Source: Rhizobium vallis (GTDB lineage Bacteria; Pseudomonadota; Alphaproteobacteria; Rhizobiales; Rhizobiaceae). From it: a stretch of DNA of 64,000 bases. Positions 36,457-46,340 of this stretch are shown in pieces. Each line of letters begins with the position of its first letter. The first letter of the stretch is position 1. The position numbers were made by a program, and so were the translations under genes. Location: contig NZ_ML133701.1 of assembly GCF_003985155.1 (NCBI RefSeq), positions 45,290 through 109,289 of the forward strand. The letters run 5' to 3'. The notes under the pieces are model-generated. The model did not search any database, was not told the DNA's origin, and was given only the letters and a program-made list of their open reading frames with translations.

Positions 36457-36990
36457 TCAGCCGACGAGCCTATTGAAGTCGGTGCTGTTCGCGATTTGGT
36501 TCCAGATGCCCTCGCCGGCTTTGGTAAGAGCGCCTTTTTCATCCTGCCTGTAATAAATGACCTTGCAGGCGCCGAACCGGAATGTGATCGTCTCCTCGGG
36601 GGCCTCTTCCGCATAGGACCACTCGACCTTCTCGACTACCAGCATGTTGAAACTCCAGTGCAAGAACAGGTTCGATTCTGATGTAGCTTGTCCGCTCCCC
36701 GTCGCTTTGAAAAGTTTCAGTTCGACGCTATTGAAGTGGGCGCCGCGACCACAGGCAACGTACAGAGAGGGCGATGACGTATCCACCTGCTTCTTGATAG
36801 TGAAGACCTCGAATTCGGCCTTGCCCGCGCCCGCCCCGGCGGTATGAGGCCCAATGTTCAGCTTGTTTTCGAGTGAAAAGCTCCATTCGTCCGCTAGGGT
36901 GATACCGTCCTTTAGAATGATAGATTCGCCCTTGGGCAAAATGCCGTCCTTGGACGCTTGCGTGAATTTTATAACCGCGTCGAACGCCAT
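36457..36990 (-). CDS. hcp: Type VI secretion tube protein Hcp (TssD)
   Basis: A 177-residue Hcp1-family protein (MAFDAVIKFTQASKDGILPK start; SSPSLYVACGRGAHFNSVEL; ETITFRFGACKVIYYRQDEK; GEGIWNQI near the end). Hexameric rings of Hcp form the inner tube expelled by sheath contraction. No signal peptide, as expected. The 115 bases before it contain a GG-N10-GC pair resembling a sigma-54 element, but too weak to call. Confidence 0.93.
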   Translation of the reverse strand: MAFDAVIKFTQASKDGILPKGESIILKDGITLADEWSFSLENKLNIGPHTAGAGAGKAEFEVFTIKKQVDTSSPSLYVACGRGAHFNSVELKLFKATGSGQATSESNLFLHWSFNMLVVEKVEWSYAEEAPEETITFRFGACKVIYYRQDEKGALTKAGEGIWNQIANSTDFNRLVG

Positions 36991-37105
36991 GATGGACTTT
37001 CCTTTTCTCGTTGATCTGATTGGGCCTGGATTGCATCGGCCAGCCCGGGGCAGCTATTCCGGAGTTTTGGCGCCGAGAACGGAGCACAATCATCTGCGGG
37101 TTTTC

Positions 37106-38593
37106 TCAGTCCTTGCGGGCGGATGGCAGGCGCGAGACAAGTCTCAAAGAGATGGTTAGGCCTTCGAGCTGGTAGTGTGGCCGCATGTAAAATCTCGCAA
37201 CGTAATATCCGGGATTATCTTCGACCTCTTCCACCTTGACCTCGGCTGAGGAGAGCGGCTGCTGTGCCTTACTCTCTTCGCTCCCAAGCTCGGGCGAGGG
37301 GTGGACATAGCCCTGAATCCATTGGTTGAGCCACTCCTCGACCTCGTGGCGCTCCTTGAACGTGCCAATCTTGTCCCGGACCATACACTTCAAATAATGT
37401 GCGAAGCGGCAGGTTGCGAAGATGTAGGGTAGCCGTGCACTGAGTTCGGCGTTCGCTGACGCGTCGGGGTCTTCGTATTTGACCGGCTTGTTAATAGTTT
37501 GAGCGCCAATAAATACGCCGAGGTCCGTGTTTTTGCGGTGCAACAGCGGTAGAAGACCGTTTTTGGACAGTTCGGCCTCACGGCGGTCGCTGATCGCGAT
37601 CTCAGTGGGGCATTTTAGGTCGACGCCACCGTCGTCGCTGCGGAAGGTATGTACCGGCAGACCCTCGACCAGGCCGCCGGATTCGACGCCACGAATTCTG
37701 GAGAGCCAGCCATAGAGCTTGAACGAGCGCGTGATATTTACGCCCATGGCGTAGGCTGCGTTCGTCCAAAGGTATTTCTCGCTGTCGCCGCCGTCTGTGT
37801 CCTCCTCGAAGGCGAATTCATCGACCGGGTTGGTTTTGGCCCCGTAGGGCAGCCGGCCAAGGGTGCGTGGTAAGGTCAGGGCCACGTACCGAGAGTTCTC
37901 GCTCTCGCGGAACGCCCGCCAAGGGGCATGTTCGGGCGTGAGGAAGATTTTTGTGATGTCACGCGGGTTCGCAAGCTCACGCCAAGAATCCATCTGCAGC
38001 AGATGTGGTGAGACGGCAGATATAAGCGGTGAGTGGCTCGCCGCCGCGATCTGCGCCAGTCCCGAAAGCAACTCTACGTCCGGTGGGGTATGGTCGAAAT
38101 AGTAGTCGGCAATCAGGCAGCCATAGGGTTCACCGCCGATTTGGCCGTATTCGTCTTCGTAAATTTTTTTGAATAGCGGACTCTGATCCCAGGTGACACC
38201 CTTATATTTCCGCAGAGTTCGGGACATCTCCACCTTTGAAACTGGGAGAACGCGAATCTTCAACGTTTCATCGGTTTCGGTGTTGATGGCAAGGTGATGC
38301 AAGCCCCGCCAAGCTGATTCCACGCGCTGGAAATTTTCGTGATGGAGGATCTCGTTGAGTTGTGCAGAAAGCTTCTGGTCGATCGAAGCAATCATTGCTT
38401 GGATAGTCGTGACGACATCGTCGCTGATTAGCGACGTGTTTTGAAGTGCCTGCTCGGCCAGTGTTCGGACGGCACTCTCCACCAAGTCACGGGAGTGGTC
38501 CGAGCGGATCTTGAACTCGAATCGAAGCATGCGGGTGAAATCGCCGAGATCAACGGTGGCGACCTGTACATCTGTGGCATCTGCAGGCATCAT
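37106..38593 (-). CDS. tssC: Type VI secretion sheath large subunit TssC
   Basis: A 495-residue VipB/ImpC-family protein. The segments FQRVESAWRGLHHLAINTET, GVTWDQSPLFKKIYEDEYGQ, GGEPYGCLIADYYFDHTPPD and LPYIFATCRFAHYLKCMVRD are strongly conserved in TssC. It pairs with TssB to build the contractile sheath. It starts two bases after the tssB stop, indicating translational coupling. Confidence 0.95.
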   Translation of the reverse strand: MMPADATDVQVATVDLGDFTRMLRFEFKIRSDHSRDLVESAVRTLAEQALQNTSLISDDVVTTIQAMIASIDQKLSAQLNEILHHENFQRVESAWRGLHHLAINTETDETLKIRVLPVSKVEMSRTLRKYKGVTWDQSPLFKKIYEDEYGQIGGEPYGCLIADYYFDHTPPDVELLSGLAQIAAASHSPLISAVSPHLLQMDSWRELANPRDITKIFLTPEHAPWRAFRESENSRYVALTLPRTLGRLPYGAKTNPVDEFAFEEDTDGGDSEKYLWTNAAYAMGVNITRSFKLYGWLSRIRGVESGGLVEGLPVHTFRSDDGGVDLKCPTEIAISDRREAELSKNGLLPLLHRKNTDLGVFIGAQTINKPVKYEDPDASANAELSARLPYIFATCRFAHYLKCMVRDKIGTFKERHEVEEWLNQWIQGYVHPSPELGSEESKAQQPLSSAEVKVEEVEDNPGYYVARFYMRPHYQLEGLTISLRLVSRLPSARKD

Positions 38594-38595
38594 GA

Positions 38596-39150
38596 TCAGT
38601 TCTCCTCTGTGTCTGGGGATGGCAATGGCGGAGCGGCAACCAATGCATCAGGCTTCTCAGTCTCGATGCCATTGCCGAGGGCGCTTAGCAGTGCCGAATC
38701 CGCGAGGAAGTGGGTGAGCAACTCTTCGGCACCGTTCTTACCGTCCATATAGGCCAGCAGATTGGAGAGCTCCGTTCGCGCCTCGAGCAGCCTGCTAAGG
38801 CTGTCGACCTTGCGCGCCACGGCCGCCGGCGAGAAATCTTCGAGCCGCTCGAACGTCAAGTCGACAGCGAGTTGGCCTTCTCCGGTCAATAGGTTCGGCA
38901 CCCGCATCACCACCCTGGGCCTCAGCGATCTGAGCCGATCATCGAAATTGTCGATATCGATCTCCATCATCTTGCGCTCCGCGACAGGGGCAAGCGGCTC
39001 GGCAGCATTGCCGGCGAGGTCGGACATCACGCCGACCACGAAGGGAAGCTGAACCTTCTTCTGAGAGCCATAGGTCTCGACGTCGTATTCGATCTGTACG
39101 CGAGGCGGACGAACCCGCGCGATGAACTTTTGACTACTCGCCTTTGTCAT
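38596..39150 (-). CDS. tssB: Type VI secretion sheath small subunit TssB
   Basis: A 184-residue VipA/ImpB-family protein beginning MTKASSQKFIARVRPPRVQI and continuing KKVQLPFVVGVMSDLAGN and DIDNFDDRLRSLRPRVVMRV, the conserved TssB core. The start at 39150 follows GGAGAGTGG and is preferred to the longer frame that intrudes into tssA. Forms the sheath with TssC and would be the ClpV-recognised component. Confidence 0.94.
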   Translation of the reverse strand: MTKASSQKFIARVRPPRVQIEYDVETYGSQKKVQLPFVVGVMSDLAGNAAEPLAPVAERKMMEIDIDNFDDRLRSLRPRVVMRVPNLLTGEGQLAVDLTFERLEDFSPAAVARKVDSLSRLLEARTELSNLLAYMDGKNGAEELLTHFLADSALLSALGNGIETEKPDALVAAPPLPSPDTEEN

Positions 39151-39185
39151 GTGTTCCACTCTCCTGATAGGGAAGATTGCGCACG

Positions 39186-40178
39186 TCACGTGCCCTCGCC
39201 GACCGCCAGACCGGCAATCGAACGGTATTGGGCAACCCCTTCTGGCGCCAACTCTTTGATAAGAGCCATGAAGTCCTTCGAGACAAGTCGCTGCGCGCGC
39301 TCCAGGAGGGCTGGCAGCGGGCTCGCGGGCTCATTCACCTGGTACCAGTGGCAAATGCGGCCAAGAATTTCGACAACGTCATCGCGGTTGCGGATCACTT
39401 CGGGGTAAGAGGCCTTGCTAGAGTCTGGCAATGGAGATGCCGGGGCTGCAGGCTGGGCCCTTTTCCGATGGGCGTCGACCAGATCCTTGGCCTGGGTGAG
39501 TAGCACTATCAGAGGGTCGAATCGAACGGCCTCGTCACTCGCGACGTGCTGCCGAACACTCGCGTCTAGATGGGTGGCGGCTGCCAGGCTGGCGTGGAGA
39601 CCAGTGCTGATCTGCTCGAGCTGCAGTGGATCGGTGTCGATGAAGGCGTGCTCGATGGTCGAACGATCAATTTCCGTAGATTGGGACCGTAGCGCACCAG
39701 CCCAATCGCGGAGCGTGAAAGTCCCGAATTGCCTGGAGGAGGTGAGTGGGACTTGGCGTATTTCTGCCAAGAGCCCGGAGAGATCGCAGAGGCTCGCTAG
39801 AGCGTTGAGGCGAACGGTCTGATCTTCGTCATCTTCTGGATCCGGTCGCGGATGTAGCTCTGACCAGTAGAGCTCGACATAGGCCGCGAGCAGCTCAAGC
39901 CCCCGACTTAGACCAGAGAAGCCGAACTGACTGAGGGCGGATCGTGTGAGCAAGATTCCGACTCTTAGATCCTTAGTGCGGGCAGAAAGGTCGAGGCCAA
40001 GCCGCCACACCTCTGTCCAATCGGGAGCCTCCTCGGTGGCGATGGAGTCGCCTATCTGCTGGTGCGGCTTGCCATGCGACGCTATCTCCAGCTCCAGGAA
40101 GCTCAAATCGTAATCGAGAGCATCCCCGCATGCGTTGCCGTCGCTGATCGGTTTTAATAGATGATCTGCATCGAGCAT
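39186..40178 (-). CDS. tssA: Type VI secretion protein TssA
   Basis: A 330-residue ImpA-family protein. The N-terminal ImpA domain (residues 5-130) has DYDLSFLELEIASHGKP, PDWTEVWRLGLDLSARTKDL and YWSELHPRPDPEDDEDQTVR. The C-terminal part (SYPEVIRNRDDVVEILGRIC, HWYQVNEPASPLPALLERAQ) is the assembly cap region. TssA primes sheath and tube polymerisation. It is the first gene of the leftward arm; start 40178 is preferred to one 18 codons upstream. Confidence 0.92.
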   Translation of the reverse strand: MLDADHLLKPISDGNACGDALDYDLSFLELEIASHGKPHQQIGDSIATEEAPDWTEVWRLGLDLSARTKDLRVGILLTRSALSQFGFSGLSRGLELLAAYVELYWSELHPRPDPEDDEDQTVRLNALASLCDLSGLLAEIRQVPLTSSRQFGTFTLRDWAGALRSQSTEIDRSTIEHAFIDTDPLQLEQISTGLHASLAAATHLDASVRQHVASDEAVRFDPLIVLLTQAKDLVDAHRKRAQPAAPASPLPDSSKASYPEVIRNRDDVVEILGRICHWYQVNEPASPLPALLERAQRLVSKDFMALIKELAPEGVAQYRSIAGLAVGEGT

Positions 40179-40289
40179 GACCCAAATCCCAGTTTTCCCG
40201 ACATAAAAGATCGTCGCGCCTCTGTTTCTCAATGTTTAGCAATGAGCAGACGCGATTGCTCATGCACAATCGACATTCGTATATGTCGT

Positions 40290-40640
40290 GAATGCTTGGG
40301 GCGTGAATGCCGCCGCTTCGGATCTTGACGCAGCTATGTGCTGCTCAGGCGCGAGGGACACCTTGTGAACAACAAGAAGCTCTTCCGGGTCCATCGGGAG
40401 GAGAAGCTCACGATGCGCAAGCGCCGTGGCCGGAAACGAGCGAAAGGCAAGCGTTGGTGTTGATCCCGCTGGCTGCCAATGATCGTTGGCGCGGGTTCAG
40501 GCTTCTGATGGTCGTGAGGAAAGCCGGACTCTCGTCGCCGATACTTCGCTCTCCGGCCTGCGGTCGCCTGTGGACTGGATCGGGTTATCGAGGAGCGTGG
40601 CAAGCCAAGCACTCTGGCCTCGGCTAACTAACCCTGCAGA
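40290..40640 (+). pseudogene. IS3 family transposase (orfB) remnant
   Basis: The frame VNNKKLFRVHREEKLTMRKR is the IS3 orfB linker preceding the catalytic core. In another frame LVADTSLSGLR continues the core, with further decay after it. Several stops and shifts; the acidic residues are not recoverable. The DNA from 40641 to 41876 holds no gene I can support. Confidence 0.65.
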
Positions 40641-41876
40641 GTTCGCCCAGATCGGCAACCCGCGACGTGATGCAGTGCTGCGCAGCCGGAATGGTCTCCG
40701 CACCTAAACCCGCCGATGCCGCCGCAGATGCGCAACCCACCGCTGGAGCGAACCCCAAACTGGATAAACTTGACGGTACAAGCTCAGCCAGATTGAATTA
40801 ACATCGTCGGGCAGTCGTTGCAAAGGGCAACCTGCGGAGTACCGTTGCAAACGTGAGCCTGAAGGCCTCCAACTACGAAGTCTTCGCGCGGCCGCCTCCG
40901 CGCCAGTTGCTGCATAAGGTGGATGGCGTCCTCGGCGATCGCTCTTGGGGGTGTCGGCGCCATCGCGCGTGCAGCGACCCGGCGTCAGTGGTAGAACGGC
41001 TCGAGCACTTCAACGGCATTATATCTCCTGCGCTCCGCCGGACCGCCGCACGAGGCATATAGGGCGACAATCTGGATGAGATCCGTATTGACCGCATGTA
41101 ACGATGCTCCCCGAGATTCGCACGTTGCCTCATTCATTTTGCTCCCAGTTGGAGCGAAGGAGTGGGGTGCGGAGATGGCGGGGTTTCGCAGCGGCCGGCC
41201 TCCTTCGTGAGCGCCATTGCCGTTTTCGACGGAAGTCGAAGGTTAATAACCATCGTCGCGGTATTTACTTTTGACAATGGGTGTGATGCGGCTTTGCGTG
41301 ATCTTCTAAAAAGAATCGAGTCCCGCCGCCAATCCCCCGTTCTATCGCGCACCTACCGCATCCCAACGTGACTGTCGACCCTGCTTCCATTAGTCGTGCA
41401 GGGCAACCACGCGGTCTCTCGTGCAGATCCCTGCGATTTCGAATTGACGGACACCGACCCCGTTTGACGGTCGTGGAGTGCACGCACTTAGTCACCCTAG
41501 CCGCCCGCGCACTGCAACCCCGCTGTAGCGATCCTTCTACCTCTATGCTAAAGAAAGTTTTGGAAAAACTTGCCTCGTCGCCATCGTTCGACGGCGGCCT
41601 TGGCGCCAATCTTGCGAGGAGCGGGCTGATGGTCGCAGCGGCATGCGAGCCGACATTCTGCGCTCCCGACCGTCGAAGACGAGGTCGCTCTCGGCGTGTT
41701 AGTCAGCCGGAATGCGCCGGCCGTCGTGCCCCTAAATATCGATCTCGAGCCAGGTATTGGCCTCCAGACTGAAGAAAAATTCGGCGCTCTCACATGCTCA
41801 TGCAATCCCGTGGTGGACAACCAACGCACATGATGGTGCAGTTCCTAGGGAATGTGGTGATGAGTCATGAGCCGTC

Positions 41877-44423
41877 CTATATCACCTTGAACGCTGCCCT
41901 CCTGGCTATCCGTTTCTTCGAGGCACCCACGATTATGGCGGCATCGGCGGCGCTGAGATCGGGATGGGCCGCCTTCAGTGCGTCTGCCCACGCCCCCTTG
42001 CTCTGCCCCGGCAGCTGCGGTGTCTGCCTAGCGATTTCGTCCAGCCTCGCCTGGTCCTGGGCCGACACCGTCTGGAACGCCGTCCTCACGGCGATATCGC
42101 GCCTTACGGCACCCACGACTATGGCGGCATCGGCGGCGCTGAGATCGGGATGGGCCGCCTTCAGCGCGTCCGCCCACGCCCCCTTGCTCTGCCCCGGCAG
42201 CTGCGGTGTCGCCGCCTTGATCTCGTCCAGCCTCGCCTGATCCTGGGCCGACACCGTCCGGAACGCCGCCCTCCTGGCGATATCGTCCCTAAAGGTGCCC
42301 AGGATGGTGGCGGCATCGGCGGCGCTGAGATCGGGATGGGCCGCCTTCAGCGCATCGGCCCAGGCCGCATTGCTCCCCCCCTGCCGCGGTGTTGCCGCCG
42401 CGATTTCGTCCAGCCTCGCCTGGTCCTGGGCCGACACCGTCCGGAACGCCGCCCTTTTAGCAATATCCTGCTTTATGGCACCCACGATTACGGCGGCATC
42501 GGCGGCGCTGAGATCGGGATGGGCCGCCTTCAGCGCGTCCGCCCAGGCCGCATTGCTCTGCCCCGGCAGCTGCGGTGTCTGCCTAGCGAGTTCGTCCAGC
42601 CTCGCCTGGTCCTGGGCCGACACCGTCCGGAACGCCGCCCTCCTGGCGATTTCGTCCTTTGCGGCGCCCACGATGGTGGCGGCATCGGCGGCGCTGAGAT
42701 CGGGATGGGCCGCCTTCAGCGCGTCCGCCCAGGCCGCATTGCTCCGCCCCTGCCGCGGTGTCACCGCCGCGATTTCGTCCAGCCTCGCCTGGTCCTGGGC
42801 CGACACCGTCCGGAACGCTGCCCTCACGGCGATATCGTCCTTTAAGGCGCCCACGATTGTGGCGGCATCGGCGGCGCTGAGATCGGGATGGGCCGCCTTC
42901 AGCGCGTCCGCCCACGCCCCCTTGCTCTGCCTCGACTGTCGCGGTGTTTGCCTGGCGATTTCGTCCAGCCTCGCCTGGTCCTGAGCCGACACCGTCCGGA
43001 ACGCCGCCCTTTTTACAATATTATGCTTTACGGAACCCACAATTATGGCGGCATCGGCGGCGCTGAGATCGGGATGGGCCGCCTTCAGCGCGTCCGCCCA
43101 CGCCCCCTTGCTCTGCCCCGGCAGCCGCGGTGTCTGCCTAGCGATTTCGTCCAGCCTCGCCTGATCCTGGGCCGACACCGTCTGAAAAGCCGCCCTCCTG
43201 GCGATAACCCGCTTTACGGCGCCCACGATGGCGGCGGCATCGGCGGCGCTGAGATCGGGATGGGCCGCCTTCAGTGCGTCCGCCCACGCCCCCTTGCTCT
43301 GCCCCTGTAGCTGCGGTGTCTGCCTGGCGATTTCGTCCAGCCTCGCGTGGTCCTGGGCCGACACCGTCTGGAACGCTGTCCTTTTAGCAATATCCTGCTT
43401 TACGGCATTCACGATTATGGCGGCATCGGCGGCGCTGAGATCGGGATGGGCCGCCTTCAGCGCGTCCGCCCACGCCCCCTTGCTCTGCCCCGGCAGCTGC
43501 GGTGTCGCCGCCTTGATCTCGTCAAGCCTCGCCCGGTCCTGGGCCGACACCGTTCGATACGCCGCCCTCCTGGCGATAACCCGCTTTACGACGCCCACGA
43601 TTACGGCGGCATCGGCGGCGCTGAGATTGGGATGGGCCGCCTTCAGCGCGTCCGCCCACGCCCCCTTGCTCTGCCTCGACTGCCGCGGTGTCTGCCTGGC
43701 GATTTCGTCCAGCCTCGCCTGGTCCTGGGCCGACACCGTCCGGAACGCCGCTCGATTGACGAGATCGCCCGTTGAGGCCCCCACGATTATGCCGGCATTC
43801 GCGGCGCTGAGATCAGGCGCCAACGCCAGCGGCCTTTGAGCATATAACGTCTGCCTGCGGCTGGGCCTGGGATCTGCGTCCTTCTCAGTAGTCCGCCTCT
43901 TGCGCCCGCCACCGGTCGGATCGCTGGGCTCCGCGGGCACCTCGGACATGGCCGAATGCTCCTCTCTTCCACCCGGCACCTCGGTGGGCCCGGCAACCGC
44001 TGAGGCTTCTAAATTCCCAAGGCCATGCAGCCCCCCGCGCTGAGGGCCAGTCTCCAGCGGCTGGCCCTCGACGAGGTGAATAGTGCGATCGGCATTATTG
44101 TATTCATCTGTTGTCCTCGTGAGGTTGAACGCGGTCTCTGCCGGGACGACCGGAACTCTCGTCAGTTCCGTCATGTCAGCCATCATTTGCGGGGTTTGTT
44201 CTTCAGGGCTTTGAAGCTCGGTCGGCGGGCTTGGCTGGTCGACGCTTAGCCTTTCCACGTAACGCAATACCGAATTCTCTTGCCAGATGTCGTCCGAATT
44301 GAAGTTGTCGGCCACTTGATCGACACGCGCCACTGAAGACTGCGCTCTTTGATCCGCTGGGTGCCGGCCCTCATCCGGCCGCGAAGAGCCCTGCCCCTTA
44401 GTCCGAGGGTCCCTGTCAACCAT
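41877..44423 (-). CDS. Tandem-repeat protein, effector-like, with nuclear-localisation-like segment
   Basis: An 848-residue protein. Residues 1-170 are polar and disordered-looking (Ser/Pro/Glu-rich) without a signal peptide. Residues 173-190 (GGGRKRRTTEKDADPRPS, followed by RRQ) resemble a bipartite nuclear localisation signal. Residues 191-226 are half a repeat, then ten units of 61-62 residues follow with the invariant blocks TVSAQDQARLDE and AWADALKAAHPDLSAADAA. Variation is concentrated at unit positions 16-26 and 50-60. The last unit breaks into FKVI and a stop, so a C-terminal domain may be lost. The ATG at 44423 has AGGGGG upstream. It lies between the two secretion arms. An effector role is inferred; DNA or protein scaffolding by the repeats is possible. 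Confidence 0.75.
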   Translation of the reverse strand: MVDRDPRTKGQGSSRPDEGRHPADQRAQSSVARVDQVADNFNSDDIWQENSVLRYVERLSVDQPSPPTELQSPEEQTPQMMADMTELTRVPVVPAETAFNLTRTTDEYNNADRTIHLVEGQPLETGPQRGGLHGLGNLEASAVAGPTEVPGGREEHSAMSEVPAEPSDPTGGGRKRRTTEKDADPRPSRRQTLYAQRPLALAPDLSAANAGIIVGASTGDLVNRAAFRTVSAQDQARLDEIARQTPRQSRQSKGAWADALKAAHPNLSAADAAVIVGVVKRVIARRAAYRTVSAQDRARLDEIKAATPQLPGQSKGAWADALKAAHPDLSAADAAIIVNAVKQDIAKRTAFQTVSAQDHARLDEIARQTPQLQGQSKGAWADALKAAHPDLSAADAAAIVGAVKRVIARRAAFQTVSAQDQARLDEIARQTPRLPGQSKGAWADALKAAHPDLSAADAAIIVGSVKHNIVKRAAFRTVSAQDQARLDEIARQTPRQSRQSKGAWADALKAAHPDLSAADAATIVGALKDDIAVRAAFRTVSAQDQARLDEIAAVTPRQGRSNAAWADALKAAHPDLSAADAATIVGAAKDEIARRAAFRTVSAQDQARLDELARQTPQLPGQSNAAWADALKAAHPDLSAADAAVIVGAIKQDIAKRAAFRTVSAQDQARLDEIAAATPRQGGSNAAWADALKAAHPDLSAADAATILGTFRDDIARRAAFRTVSAQDQARLDEIKAATPQLPGQSKGAWADALKAAHPDLSAADAAIVVGAVRRDIAVRTAFQTVSAQDQARLDEIARQTPQLPGQSKGAWADALKAAHPDLSAADAAIIVGASKKRIARRAAFKVI
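41892..43745 (-). repeat. Ten tandem 183-186-bp coding repeats
   Basis: Ten head-to-tail units encode the 61-62-residue repeats of the 848-residue protein. Units are nearly identical at the DNA level across the GCGGCATCGGCGGCGCTGAG stretch and neighbouring bases, suggesting recent expansion or homogenisation by unequal recombination. Two units lack one codon. Confidence 0.95.
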
Positions 44424-45139
44424 GCTCACCCCCCTGGGATATGGCCTTCAGGAAACAAGGGGTCAGCTGTCGGGCACCGACTGCTGACGGAAGGTCAGAA
44501 TTTATCAGGGGCTCAAGCGACTTAACCAGAGTGCAAGGGGCGCGACTGCGACCATCGACCGCTCCAGCTTGCCGAGCCTCGTTCGGACGCCGCTCAATCA
44601 CCGTGGGTCCCGTTTTTTGCTGTTGTGGCATGGGGCGGCTCTGCGGAATCGAGCTCAGGTGACGGGAGGCCGGCAGATCCCGAAGACATGGCCAGGCCGT
44701 TGATAACTGGTAGCGTAAACGCATCATTGCAGCAGAACCTCAAAAACCACGGAGAAGAGCCCGCGATTCAAACTAGCGCAGTCCCGGTATTGGATTGCAT
44801 GCACAGGTGATATGCTCGCATCCGGTTAGTGAGCGGCTATGGCGCAGCTCCTGCGTGAACCCATAACGACAGCGGCGATCCTTCGAGAGATGCAGCGACG
44901 ACCCGTTCTCCAGACCGGAGGTCCGTGCTTGATGTGGCGATCGGCTCGGATTGCTATCAACGCTGACGGCCGCCGGTGCCGCGCAAGCCGGTTACGACGA
45001 AACATCGACATGATCTCTTCTATGGTGGGATTGGCCCAACGATACCAGGGTAGTGGCAACTGTCGCCAATTGCGGCGCCAGTGAGGTCGGCCTTCGTCTT
45101 CGAACTCCTTGCTGGCTTCCGCTAAACAACGCGGCCTTA
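44424..45139. other. Gap without a recognised gene
   Basis: A spacer upstream of the repeat-protein gene. Its near end must hold that gene's promoter. A minus-strand frame at 44826-45143 (WYRWANPTIEEIMSMFRRNR) has some protein-like character but I do not recognise it. Confidence 0.35.
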
Positions 45140-45493
45140 TCACAAAAGGCTGGGAGATCTAACGATGATCCCGGCATCCGGACTTCTGCGCATTGCCGGC
45201 CGGTAATAGCGCGAAAGACTTGCAGCAATCGCAGCGCCGGCGGCACCCGTGACTAGTATCCGCACTGCCTGGCCCGTAACAATGCGCTGTGACCAGCGGA
45301 AGCCGATCTCGTGGAAAGACAAGGCATGCTGCGGGCTGATATGATGAAAGACGCCGGCAATGGTGCGGCGGACCCGGGACCTGAAACCTCCCACCGAGTG
45401 GACGGCGACTTGGACGAATTCGCGGCTCGAATGCTTTACGTTCTCATGCGTAGCAAAGCTCTTGCCAATCGCCATGAACGCCTCACCGCCCAT
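45140..45493 (-). pseudogene. IS1595/ISXO2-like transposase, C-terminal remnant
   Basis: The frame contains SFATHENVKHSSREFVQVAV, then SRVRRTIAGVFHHISPQHAL and FHEIGFRWSQRIVTGQAVR. These match the last third of ISXO2-type DDE transposases, where the H-x-x-x-E-F-x-W-R-type tail occurs. The N-terminal half is missing and the end is disturbed. The DNA from 45494 to 46340, up to tssK, shows no other gene. Confidence 0.6.
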
Positions 45494-46340
45494 CAGGCAG
45501 GTTGCGGTTCGATCCCTTTCGCCGTCGCGCGCCCTGCATGTATCGAAAGGCCTTTTCGGCCCCGTCCAGGCGGTAGACCGTCCGGATCCATTCTCGGTCG
45601 CTCACCGAGATGAAAACGGTCGATCTCCACCGTGCCATCTTGCATGTGCTCGCGCGCCAACATGAGGCGCAGCGCATATCCCATTCGCTAGCTATTGGGC
45701 ATCACCAAATGTGGAAATGCCTATCTTCGCCGCATGAATGATCCATGCCGCCAGGCTGCTATCCCGCACCTGGCGCGAACCGGGACTGCAACCGGTTCGT
45801 GGATCGTGTCCAGGAGGTGGTTGTCTAATCGCTAAACTGGTCGTCAAGGTGCTTTAGGGGCGGCGGCGCGTGAAGACGATGTTGGCGGCGGCACTGCCTC
45901 AGCGTATTCAGGAACATTTTCGACGAGGCAATGCGCATCACGTGTCACCTTGCCTGTTGCGCTGCTCTTTTGGCCCCGTACTTGCGGCGCCGGGTCTCAA
46001 GGCTTCCGGGCGGTCATTTGCGAGATTCATCCCGTACGAGTGACAGGACAGGCGAATTGGCGCGTTGTAGGTCAGTGTGAACATGAACGACCAATAAGGC
46101 TCTGAGGGCAACGGGCTACTGAGCGACAGTCTAGATGAGACCCCTTGCTTGTCGCGCTGCAAGGGGGCTCATGACCAATCCTGATGAGCTTCGGCGCTTG
46201 CATATCTGAGCTGTCCCGACACGCGATGCCCTTCTACCAGCGCATTGTTGGATATCAGATGTGCATGCAAGGGGGCAGTGAAGCTCTGCTACTTTTACGG
46301 AGAAAGCCGTTCTGTCAGGTGGACGCGAGGCGAGTCTTGA

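Noticed and set aside
41892..43745. Possible CRISPR-like or satellite array
   Set aside because: Units are 183-186 bases, head to tail without spacers, and maintain one coding frame, so they are coding repeats.
41964..43839. Long plus-strand open frames across the repeat region
   Set aside because: They are the reverse strand of the 186-bp repeats; repetition without stops produces open frames automatically, and composition is poor.
41877..44423. TAL-effector or RipTAL classification of the repeat protein
   Set aside because: The unit is 61-62 residues rather than 33-35, and no repeat-variable di-residue pattern or flanking TAL domains can be seen.
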